DNA of 19,670 bases from JBNKDD01 sp050288085 (GTDB lineage: Bacteria > Chloroflexota > Anaerolineae > Aggregatilineales > UBA3940): positions 1-19,670 of the forward strand of contig JBNKDD010000087.1 in assembly GCA_050288085.1 (NCBI GenBank). Reading direction: 5' to 3'. Every line of letters starts with the position of its first letter. The stretch's first letter is position 1. A program made the translations under genes and the position numbers. The notes under the pieces are model-generated. The model did not search any database, was not told the origin of the DNA, and saw only the letters and a list, made by a program, of their open reading frames with translations. Below, piece by piece: positions 6,763 to 13,540 of the stretch.

Positions 6763-6806
6763 ACGGACGGGGCACGACCGAACAAGTTGTGCTCCGTTAT
6801 TTTTTT
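6763..6806 (+). terminator. Rho-independent terminator of the ABC transporter operon
   Basis: ACGGA plus GCAC on the left pair with GTGC plus TCCGT on the right, with a 4-base bulge on the left arm, followed by TTATTTTTTT. It begins 27 bases after the DppC-type stop codon and abuts the end of the convergent ketopantoate reductase gene at 6808. The T-run and stem are clear, the bulge lowers confidence a little. Confidence 0.75.
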
Positions 6807-6807
6807 G

Positions 6808-7719
6808 CTAACCGGCTTTCTCTTCGAGCACTTTGATAGCGTGCAGCAGCATTCCATTGACGGGGGTGGGTATCCCGTAGGTTTTGCCAAGCTCAACCAT
6901 TTTCCCCGCGAAGATATCAACCTCGGTTTTACGGCCTGCTTCGATATCCTGGAGCATGGACGTTCTGCCTTCCGGGTGGAGGGTTTGCAGGAATGTGTAC
7001 CAGTTGTCAATATCCTCTTCGACGAGGTTAACATCGGCAGCGCGGGCCAGGGTGATCACCTCTCGCATAGCCGAATCCATAATGGCCTGGGCGTGCTCCG
7101 ATGTCTGGAATATCCCGTAAGGGGCGCGGAGAATGGCGGAGGTCTGGTTGATGCCCACGTTGATCATGAATTTCCACCACATCATGCGGATCATGTCATC
7201 CGGGCTTTGATAGGGAATCTCGGCGCGATCCAGTAGAGCCTGGACTTGTTTGACCCGCCCGGTGAGGGTGGTGTTGTCGGCCTCACCGAAGAACAGGGTT
7301 CCCCGTTTGCTGTAGTTGATCACGTTGCCGTCTCGTTGGGCATCAATGCCAACGGCGATGGTATACAGGACTTTGTCCTTGCCGTAGGCTTCACCGATCA
7401 CGGCTTCGCTGTCAAGGCCGTTCATCACGGATAGGATCATCGTCCGGTCGCCCACCCTGTTTTTGAGGAGTGGGAGCGCCTCCGGTAGGTGGTGGTGTTT
7501 GAGGGCCACGATAATCAGATCGGCGGGTGGCGATGTGTCCTCCGGTGCGAGTGCCGGAATGGCGTAGTGTTTGCCGTTGACGGTCAGCCCGTCGCTGTTA
7601 AGCCGGTTATAACGTTCCCCGGCTGCTGCCAGCGAGATGCACGAGCTGTCCATATCGTAAAACATGCTGGCGTAAGCGGCTCCCATCGCCCCTGCGCCGA
7701 GTATACAGACCGTATCCAT
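6808..7719 (-). CDS. Ketopantoate reductase family protein (PanE/ApbA-like)
   Basis: A 303-residue protein matching the NADPH-dependent 2-dehydropantoate 2-reductase family, which makes pantoate for coenzyme A. The N-terminal Rossmann motif is ILGAGAMG (6-13). VALKHHHL (71-78) carries the conserved Lys, and SVMNGLDS (97-104) is the usual QNG-like loop. WWKFMINVGINQTSA (181-195) has the catalytic Lys183 and the Asn ladder. RTSMLQDIEAGRKTEVD (252-268) provides the conserved Ser254 and Glu266, and YGIPTPVN (281-288) is the typical ending. A longer reading frame extends 62 codons upstream, but it enters the preceding gene and lacks family sequence; the ATG at 7719 places GAGAMG where the family has it. 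It lies 32 bases after the lipoprotein glycosidase-like gene and is probably co-transcribed. Several paralogues of this family act on other 2-oxo acids, so pantoate specificity is not proved. Confidence 0.9.
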   Translation of the reverse strand: MDTVCILGAGAMGAAYASMFYDMDSSCISLAAAGERYNRLNSDGLTVNGKHYAIPALAPEDTSPPADLIIVALKHHHLPEALPLLKNRVGDRTMILSVMNGLDSEAVIGEAYGKDKVLYTIAVGIDAQRDGNVINYSKRGTLFFGEADNTTLTGRVKQVQALLDRAEIPYQSPDDMIRMMWWKFMINVGINQTSAILRAPYGIFQTSEHAQAIMDSAMREVITLARAADVNLVEEDIDNWYTFLQTLHPEGRTSMLQDIEAGRKTEVDIFAGKMVELGKTYGIPTPVNGMLLHAIKVLEEKAG

Positions 7720-7751
7720 AAATTGCTGCCCCGTCGTTACAGTGGTTGTCG

Positions 7752-9833
7752 TTATTGGATAGTTGTCCAGGCCTGGACCGAGGGAGTCTCCTCCGTCCAG
7801 GAGCCATCGGCAAGCTGCCCGCGTGCAAAGAAGCTGTACGTCCGTCCCTGCCCGGCAGTGAAGAACGCTTCGCCCTGACCCTCTGGCGATATCCAGAGCT
7901 GCCATTCCCCGCCGCTGGTCACATCCCGATACCAGATTTCAAACTTGGTGATCTTTGGGTCGCTTGAGCGCCACTTAACGAGCAATGCAGTATTGCTGAA
8001 GTCGAGCATCGGCAGGACGCTGACCAGAGGCTTAGGCGTTTGCTCGATCAGGATGGCCGGTGCGCCGCCGATCATGTATTCCACTCCCGGTAGGTTGACC
8101 TGATTCTGATTGGTGGCCGGGCTGAGTGTGATGTGATATGCCCCGTCATCATCCGGTTTAACGGTGGCGGTTGCGCCCCCCTGGGTGATCAGGATCGCTT
8201 GCCCGGAACGGGCCTTCAGGACGGCCTCGGCAGGCTGACCCTTCTCATTCCAGATGACGGTGATAATCTCCGCCGAGTCGGGGCGGGCGAATACCAGTCG
8301 GCGCTCAGGGCCGGAGGTATAAGCGGTCAGCGGGACAAAATTCTGCCCGGCGAAAACCTGCCCAACGGTGTGGAAAGCCTCATAAGACGGCCTGACCGTA
8401 TTGGCCTGTGGATGCTGGTTGAAGCAGGAATTGTCGCTCCCGTTTCTGACGAGGCCCAATGCATCACCCCAGCAAACCGCGCCACCTGCGCACAGGCTGC
8501 CATCATGGGGCGCGAAGGTCGAGCCCTGGGCTTGATTGCCGCAGTCATCGTACAACTGGAAATGGAAGACTACATCGGCCCCCGCCATATAAGCATAGGC
8601 GGCGCTCTGAATGACATAAGCGGCCTGCTCTTGCATGGTAGCCCGCCCGACGATCTGATCGTTGCGCTGGGCCCAGTTGGGGCCGGGATAGTCATCCCAG
8701 ACGGTCACACCCGATTCGTTTAACCAGACCGGTGTGTCTCCCAGGCCGTGCAATGCCAGCAAGTTTTCGATGGTCAGCACTGTATCAAAGGAATACGGCG
8801 GCCAACTGTAAGCGTGCACAGCCACAATATCGAACGGGTAGAATCCCTGTTTCTGGTAGATGTTCAGCAAATCCGGCAGGAAGTTCAGCTTGTTGTATAG
8901 CACCAGCCCGCCGATCATCACCCTGGCGTCGGGGTCGGCCTGCTCGATTGCCAGGTATGCGACCTTCACTAAACGGGCGTATTCGTCTACCGACCCTTCC
9001 CAGAAATTGTTTAAGTCCGGCTCATTCCAGATTTCCCAGACCCGGACACCCTGCCAATTTTGCCAGCTGTTCTTCTTAGCCAACTCGCCGCCGGGCTTGT
9101 AACGCATAGCGATAGCATAGACGAATTCCGCCCAGGGGTTGTTGGGGTTGATCGTCTTACCGCTGCCGGGTGAATCGGAGCCGTCCGAGAAGACCGGCTC
9201 GTAGATGTTTTTCGGTACGCCGCGGTTATCCCGGAAGAAGGTTGGGCTGCCCAGGAGGATCGCGTCGGTGCGCAAACCGTAGGTCACATCTTTTTGAATG
9301 GTATCGTCATACAATGACCATTCGTATTTGTCTTGAGAGGTTTCGATCTCATTCCAGTAAATGGCGAATCGATCCCACCCGGCCCCGGTATCAATTCCAG
9401 CCTTGAAGCGAGCTTCGGTCGTCTGGTGCTGGGCGCTGCTGATAAAGTTGATGCCCAGCCGTGCAGAATAGAGCGGCCCGTCTTCCGGTAGGGGAGTCGG
9501 GGTCGGGGGTAGGGCGGTCGGCGCTGCCGTCGGGTCTGTTGATGTCGTTGGCGTTGGTGACGGCGATGGCGTAGCCGATGCGACAGCCTGCTGAGGAGCC
9601 GTTTGGGCGCTGCCAGTAGTCGGCGTAGTCGTAATCCCGGTCAGGGGATCAACCGTCGCAGCTTCGAGCGTTGGTGTCGGCGAAAGGAATGGCGTCGCCG
9701 TGATCACCTGGATGTTAGGGGTACGAGTTGCTACATCCTGACCCGCGTTCTGGCGGGATGGAAGATTACAGGCAACGATTGCCAGCAGCAGGATAACTAC
9801 TGCCAGTTTGATTGGTCGCGAAGTTCGGATCAT
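7752..9833 (-). CDS. Lipoprotein with a glycoside-hydrolase-like TIM barrel and C-terminal beta domains
   Basis: A 693-residue exported protein. Residues 1-22 are a lipoprotein signal (AVVILLLAIVAC, Cys22), followed by a Thr/Pro/Ala-rich linker to about residue 117. Residues about 120-500 resemble a clan GH-A glycoside hydrolase (GH39/GH5-like): VWEIWNEPDLNNFWEG (265-280) with a probable acid/base Glu271, AVHAYSW (338-344), and VWLNESGV (369-376) with a probable nucleophile Glu373. Residues about 500-600 look like the small beta domain often following such barrels, and about 605-693 (LVKWRSSDPKITKFEIWYRD, GRTYSFFARGQ) like a fibronectin type III domain. The substrate is unknown; some relatives with WNEP motifs are inactive sugar-binding proteins. 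It would act outside the cell, tethered to the membrane. The start ATG at 9833 gives a clean signal peptide; a weak GGTGAG site lies 8 bases upstream. Confidence 0.85.
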   Translation of the reverse strand: MIRTSRPIKLAVVILLLAIVACNLPSRQNAGQDVATRTPNIQVITATPFLSPTPTLEAATVDPLTGITTTPTTGSAQTAPQQAVASATPSPSPTPTTSTDPTAAPTALPPTPTPLPEDGPLYSARLGINFISSAQHQTTEARFKAGIDTGAGWDRFAIYWNEIETSQDKYEWSLYDDTIQKDVTYGLRTDAILLGSPTFFRDNRGVPKNIYEPVFSDGSDSPGSGKTINPNNPWAEFVYAIAMRYKPGGELAKKNSWQNWQGVRVWEIWNEPDLNNFWEGSVDEYARLVKVAYLAIEQADPDARVMIGGLVLYNKLNFLPDLLNIYQKQGFYPFDIVAVHAYSWPPYSFDTVLTIENLLALHGLGDTPVWLNESGVTVWDDYPGPNWAQRNDQIVGRATMQEQAAYVIQSAAYAYMAGADVVFHFQLYDDCGNQAQGSTFAPHDGSLCAGGAVCWGDALGLVRNGSDNSCFNQHPQANTVRPSYEAFHTVGQVFAGQNFVPLTAYTSGPERRLVFARPDSAEIITVIWNEKGQPAEAVLKARSGQAILITQGGATATVKPDDDGAYHITLSPATNQNQVNLPGVEYMIGGAPAILIEQTPKPLVSVLPMLDFSNTALLVKWRSSDPKITKFEIWYRDVTSGGEWQLWISPEGQGEAFFTAGQGRTYSFFARGQLADGSWTEETPSVQAWTTIQ

Positions 9834-9929
9834 GTATTCGACTCACCATAAATGATTTGCACACACATCTGCCGATCTTACCACATTGTGGCGGTGAAGC
9901 GAATATGACCCTGGTTGTGTTGGTAGGCG

Positions 9930-9966
9930 AAAAAAACGGGGACATGAACTATACAGCCATGTCCCC
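9930..9966 (-). terminator. Rho-independent terminator of the MFS transporter gene
   Basis: GGGGACATG (9938-9946) pairs perfectly with CATGTCCCC (9958-9966) around an 11-base loop. On the minus strand the stem is followed by six T residues. It lies 23 bases beyond the stop codon of the transporter gene at 9989 and upstream of the next minus-strand gene (start 9833), so it separates the two units. Confidence 0.88.
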
Positions 9967-9988
9967 ACAGAATATTATCGGCGAAATA

Positions 9989-11389
9989 CTATTCAGCCAG
10001 AGCTTCTTCCTCAGTTGTTTCTACCGCAGCTTTTGCCGCCTCGCGGCCTTTCTTATCATTGACAAACAGCAGCATCACCAACCCGATTAGCAGGAAAACA
10101 GCAATCGATAAGACTGCGAGCCGGTGTCCATGCTGTTCGGCTGCTGTTGACCCGGTGTCGAGAACCTGGAACCACAGAAATTGAGCGTTCTCGCCTCGTT
10201 CAGCAAACATCTTGGCAAACGAGCCGACCAGCAAACCAAAAACGGTCGGGCCGATGAATGACGAGGTACGCCCGGCAACAGCGAAAAAGCCGTAGAACTC
10301 TGCACTTTTGCCGGGAGGACTGAACGATCCGACCAGGGTGCGGCTGACCGATTGGACGCCGGTCAGAGCAAATCCGGCTACACCCCCGATGAAGAAGAAA
10401 CCAAGCAGGGTTTTGTTGAAGAACATCCAGATGATTACCCCGAACATCAGCAGGACGGCGGCAACTAACGATTTCTTCTCGCCGAAATCATGGGCCCATA
10501 GGCCGAACAGGTATGCACCGACCACGCTGGTAACCTGTACGATAATCATGAAGATGATCAACTGCTGCTGATCCATTCCGAACAGCACCGCACCCAGGAT
10601 AGCGGCGAAATCCAGGGCCATCAGGATACCATCGTTGAAGATCAGGAAGGCGATAATGAATTTGATAAACTCGCGGAAGCTCTTTACCTCGCTGATGGTC
10701 TTGCCCAATCGCTCGAAGGCAAGCGATATATAGTTATGACCTTCCGGCATGGCTTGGGGCTTGGCCCGTTCTTTTAAGTTGACAAAGAGAAAGATGGAGG
10801 CCACCGCGTAAAACAGGGCAGTGAAGACCAGCGACAGTCTGACGACCAGACCGGAGGGCAGTGCTTTGCCACCGATGAACATAATCGCGGCCAGAACCGG
10901 CAGCAAGCAAAGAATCCCACCCAATGAGCCAATCGCCCACCCATCACCGGAGACACGGGCCATCTCCTCCTGTGAGGCAATTTCGGGCAGCAGGGCATTA
11001 TAGAAGACCTGGGCGCTCCGGTAGCCGATTTCGGCCAGGACGAAGAACAACACCCCTATCACAACCGTTCCGGCCTGGACAAAGAACAGCAGCCCGGTGA
11101 AGATGACACACAGCGCGGTGTAGAAGAACAGGAACTTCTTCTTTGACCCGGAGAAATCGGCCAGTGTACCGAGAATCGGGGCTGTCACCGCGACAAAGAG
11201 CATCGCAATACCTAATGCAATTCCCCATAATCTGGAACCTTCCGCCCCACCGACAACGGTTCCTTGAAAATAAGCTGAATAGATCGCCAGCAGCACGACA
11301 GCGGCATAGGCGGAGTTTCCAAAATCGTAAAGATACCAGGCCCAGCGTTCACGCCGGGTCGCTTTGGGTTGTGGCAAGGCTGTTTCCAT
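9989..11389 (-). CDS. MFS transporter of the UMF1 (ATG22-like) family
   Basis: A 466-residue multi-pass membrane protein. The N-terminal signature RRERWAWYLYDFGNSAYAAV is characteristic of the UMF1/ATG22-like branch of the major facilitator superfamily, in which the fungal members export amino acids from vacuoles and bacterial members are mostly uncharacterised. About 11-12 hydrophobic segments are visible. A loop ending GTLADFSGSKKKFLFFY occupies the place of the MFS motif A between segments 2 and 3, and a cytoplasmic central loop (NLKERAKPQAMPEGHN) separates the two halves. The C-terminus is charged and Glu/Ala-rich. The ATG at 11389 has AAGGA at a suitable distance upstream. It follows the PlsC-type gene by 154 bases on the same strand; no terminator is seen in that gap, so read-through is possible. 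The substrate is not predictable. Confidence 0.88.
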   Translation of the reverse strand: METALPQPKATRRERWAWYLYDFGNSAYAAVVLLAIYSAYFQGTVVGGAEGSRLWGIALGIAMLFVAVTAPILGTLADFSGSKKKFLFFYTALCVIFTGLLFFVQAGTVVIGVLFFVLAEIGYRSAQVFYNALLPEIASQEEMARVSGDGWAIGSLGGILCLLPVLAAIMFIGGKALPSGLVVRLSLVFTALFYAVASIFLFVNLKERAKPQAMPEGHNYISLAFERLGKTISEVKSFREFIKFIIAFLIFNDGILMALDFAAILGAVLFGMDQQQLIIFMIIVQVTSVVGAYLFGLWAHDFGEKKSLVAAVLLMFGVIIWMFFNKTLLGFFFIGGVAGFALTGVQSVSRTLVGSFSPPGKSAEFYGFFAVAGRTSSFIGPTVFGLLVGSFAKMFAERGENAQFLWFQVLDTGSTAAEQHGHRLAVLSIAVFLLIGLVMLLFVNDKKGREAAKAAVETTEEEALAE

Positions 11390-11543
11390 GTGTAATATCC
11401 TTCATGTGGAATAGAGAGGCGTAATAATAATCGGGCTCTCGTCAAATCACCCGGATGAAATAACACCCCGATTCGGAAAAGGTGGCGGTTTTATTCAGTG
11501 TACGGCGAGGGTATCGCTTATGTGAGAAGGCGGAAAATCGACT

Positions 11544-12338
11544 CTATAGGTGATCCCCTGGCTTGAAATCGCCTTCAACAGCGTGAGCCCAGGGGTAGAT
11601 TTCTGTGCCTTTGGCAGCTTCGCGGATGTCCGGATCATCGGAGTAATAACCACGCCGCTCCGGTGGGATTAGTTCAGCAATGTGCTGCATGATTTCGTCC
11701 CCGATCTCATCCATCTGGCGGCGGCGGTCGCGGCCTTTGCCGGTCACTTTGAACGGGCCGAAGGGCTTTCCAATCCGAACGGTGACCTTCGCCCGGCGTA
11801 ATTTGTTGAGGCGGGGGAATACATCAACCAGTCCATCAAAGCCAACCGGTAAGATCGGTGCACCGGTCCGGGCAGCGATAAAGGCTGTGCCGGGGCGGGC
11901 CGGGCGCAGGACGGCGGCCCAACTCCCTGCTTCGGGATAAATCCCTAACACACCACCCTGTTTAAGCACTTCTTCTGCGGCAACCAGGGCATAACGTGAA
12001 GCGGTTCCCCGGAATACCGGGTAGTATCCCCAGGTCTTGGGGAGCATCCTGACCGTTGGCGGTGCGGCGGGGTTAACAAATCCACCAATGAACTCAATCG
12101 GCCAGGGGGAAATACCGATCATCGCTACCGGGTCAAGGTAGCTGAAGTGGTTGCCTACCACGATCAACGGGCCATGCTTGGGCAGATTCTCGCGTCCGAT
12201 CACGCGGAACTCAGATACCACATTCATCACGGAATAGGCAACGCCTCTGAGTACGGTGCGGAGTATCTGGCGACGGGGCCATTTGAATTCAAGGTTATGG
12301 TTGTTGTTGGTCATAGCTTGGGAGTTTAGTCCGGTCAT
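11544..12338 (-). CDS. 1-acylglycerol-3-phosphate O-acyltransferase family protein (PlsC-like)
   Basis: A 264-residue acyltransferase of the LPLAT superfamily, likely transferring an acyl chain to lysophosphatidate or a related acceptor at the membrane. Motif I is GNHFSYLDP (62-70), giving the catalytic His64 and Asp69 spacing NHx4D. Motif II is YYPVFRGTAS (105-114). Motif III is GIYPEAGSW (132-140), where most members have FPEGTRS; the Glu is kept but the Gly and Arg positions differ. Motif IV is APILPVGFDG. A hydrophobic N-terminal stretch is short. Two starts are possible, ATG at 12338 or 12314; neither has a convincing ribosome-binding site, and the acyltransferase domain begins well after both. 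The C-terminus is extended by about 40 residues (RRGYYSDDPDIREAAKG onward). Family firm, acceptor uncertain. Confidence 0.88.
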   Translation of the reverse strand: MTGLNSQAMTNNNHNLEFKWPRRQILRTVLRGVAYSVMNVVSEFRVIGRENLPKHGPLIVVGNHFSYLDPVAMIGISPWPIEFIGGFVNPAAPPTVRMLPKTWGYYPVFRGTASRYALVAAEEVLKQGGVLGIYPEAGSWAAVLRPARPGTAFIAARTGAPILPVGFDGLVDVFPRLNKLRRAKVTVRIGKPFGPFKVTGKGRDRRRQMDEIGDEIMQHIAELIPPERRGYYSDDPDIREAAKGTEIYPWAHAVEGDFKPGDHL

Positions 12339-12432
12339 AGTGCTTCGTCAATGATTAAGTGTTCCAGATTTATAACGAATAGTTACTGCAAAATCAATAA
12401 CCGAAAACTCGCAAAATAGATACGGATACGTT

Positions 12433-12438
12433 TATAAT
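12433..12438 (+). promoter_or_regulatory. Possible -10 box for the hydrolase gene
   Basis: A perfect TATAAT lies 131 bases upstream of the GTG start at 12569. A recognisable -35 box is lacking: the best hexamer 18 bases upstream (TCGCAA, 12409-12414) matches at three positions. A start point near 12445 would put the palindrome at 12453-12473 just inside the transcript. Confidence 0.45.
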
Positions 12439-12452
12439 TATGTCCCGGTGAG

Positions 12453-12473
12453 TTGGTGTAAAAAATACACCAA
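12453..12473. promoter_or_regulatory. Palindrome upstream of the hydrolase gene, possible operator
   Basis: TTGGTGTA (12453-12460) and TACACCAA (12466-12473) are perfect inverted arms around AAAAA. The half-site TGGTGTA recurs as a direct repeat at about 12486-12492. The position just after a TATAAT box suggests a repressor site, or a small hairpin in the leader RNA. The binding protein is unknown; the MalT-like regulator encoded downstream is one candidate. Confidence 0.55.
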
Positions 12474-12568
12474 TCAAACTGGCTATGGTGTAGAGCCAAC
12501 GCGAAGTCTATTCGCGATTTTATCCATGAGCCACTGAGTTAGCGGATGTGTTATCTGGAGGTTTCTCT

Positions 12569-13489
12569 GTGTCATTTCCGAATTTCTATGATGCTGCCAG
12601 AGTCGGAAAATTATTTGTGCCGGATTCGGCGGCAGTGATCGATGCCGGTCAGGCTGCCGGGGTTAAACCGGCGTCGGCAGATGATCAGAAGACGATGCTG
12701 GTGTTGGTCGATGCCCAGGTGGATTTTGTGCATGAGGATGGGGCTTTGTCAGTGCCCGGTGCCGTCGATGATACTCGACGCACAATTGAATGGATGTTTG
12801 CCAATCTCGAACGCGTGACAACTATCGTGGCTTCATTGGACAGCCATGTGCCTTTGCAGATTTTTTACCCAATGTGGTGGGTCAATGCTGATGGGCAGCA
12901 CCCGACCCCTTATACCTCCATTTCGGTGGAGGATGTCGATCAGGGGGTGTGGCGGCCAACTGTCGAGGTGGAGTGGTCGGTTCAGTACGTCCACCGGCTG
13001 GCGGAACAGGCCCGGAAAACGTTGATGATCTGGCCCTACCACACCATGATCGGTACACCGGGCCATACCATCACCCCGGCGCTGTATGAGGCGATTGCCT
13101 ATCACTCGGCGGCACGCCAGGCCGAGCCGGTGTTTTATCGTAAAGGCACGATTGCCAAGACCGAGCACTATTCGATCCTGGAACCGGAGGTCAAGGTTGT
13201 CAATGAACCGGCGGCACAGCTCAATGTGGCGCTGCTGGAGTTGTTTACGACCTATGACCGGATTTACGTAGCGGGGCAGGCCAAGAGCCACTGTGTGCTG
13301 GAAACGGTCACCTCGATGGTGCGTTACTTTGGGACATATCGCCCGGATATGGTGGAGCGGCTGTACCTGCTTGAAGATTGTATGTCGTCAGTCGTCCACC
13401 CGGAGATCGATTTTGAGGCGCTGGCCTGTGCCGAATTGGAAAAGTATGCTGAGATGGGGGTTCACCTGGTAATGAGCGGCGATAGTTAA
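12569..13489 (+). CDS. Isochorismatase/nicotinamidase-like cysteine hydrolase
   Basis: A 306-residue member of the isochorismatase-like superfamily, which hydrolyses amides or vinyl ethers through an Asp-Lys-Cys triad. The triad is visible: LVLVDAQVDFVHEDGAL (Asp48), VFYRKGT (Lys192), and AGQAKSHCVLET (Cys242). The metal-binding DxH of nicotinamidases appears as SLDSHVP (Asp91, His93), but the third metal His expected a few residues later is replaced in the QIFYP stretch. At 306 residues it is longer than most members (about 180-220), with extra segments around MWWVNADGQHPTPYTSI and IWPYHTMIGTPGHTITPAL. I chose the GTG at 12569 because GGAGG lies 7 bases before it (12557-12561); a longer frame from 12548 would contain that site. 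It precedes the MalT-like regulator by about 50 bases. The substrate is unknown; nicotinamide is possible. Confidence 0.85.
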   Translation: MSFPNFYDAARVGKLFVPDSAAVIDAGQAAGVKPASADDQKTMLVLVDAQVDFVHEDGALSVPGAVDDTRRTIEWMFANLERVTTIVASLDSHVPLQIFYPMWWVNADGQHPTPYTSISVEDVDQGVWRPTVEVEWSVQYVHRLAEQARKTLMIWPYHTMIGTPGHTITPALYEAIAYHSAARQAEPVFYRKGTIAKTEHYSILEPEVKVVNEPAAQLNVALLELFTTYDRIYVAGQAKSHCVLETVTSMVRYFGTYRPDMVERLYLLEDCMSSVVHPEIDFEALACAELEKYAEMGVHLVMSGDS

Positions 13490-13540
13490 TCACCTGTGGT
13501 GGTGAGGGTCTAATGGTGGGGGAAGCCTTATAGAGATTGG

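Noticed and set aside
7720..7905. A 62-codon N-terminal extension of the ketopantoate reductase
   Set aside because: It runs into the end of the lipoprotein gene in another frame and puts the GAGAMG motif too far from the N-terminus for the family.
9470..9730. Repetitive-looking stretch that might be a tandem repeat array or CRISPR-like element
   Set aside because: It encodes the Thr/Pro-rich linker of the lipoprotein; there are no equal-length repeats with unique spacers.
12548..12568. Upstream GTG start for the isochorismatase-like hydrolase
   Set aside because: The GGAGG site at 12557-12561 would lie inside the coding region; it is correctly spaced for the GTG at 12569.
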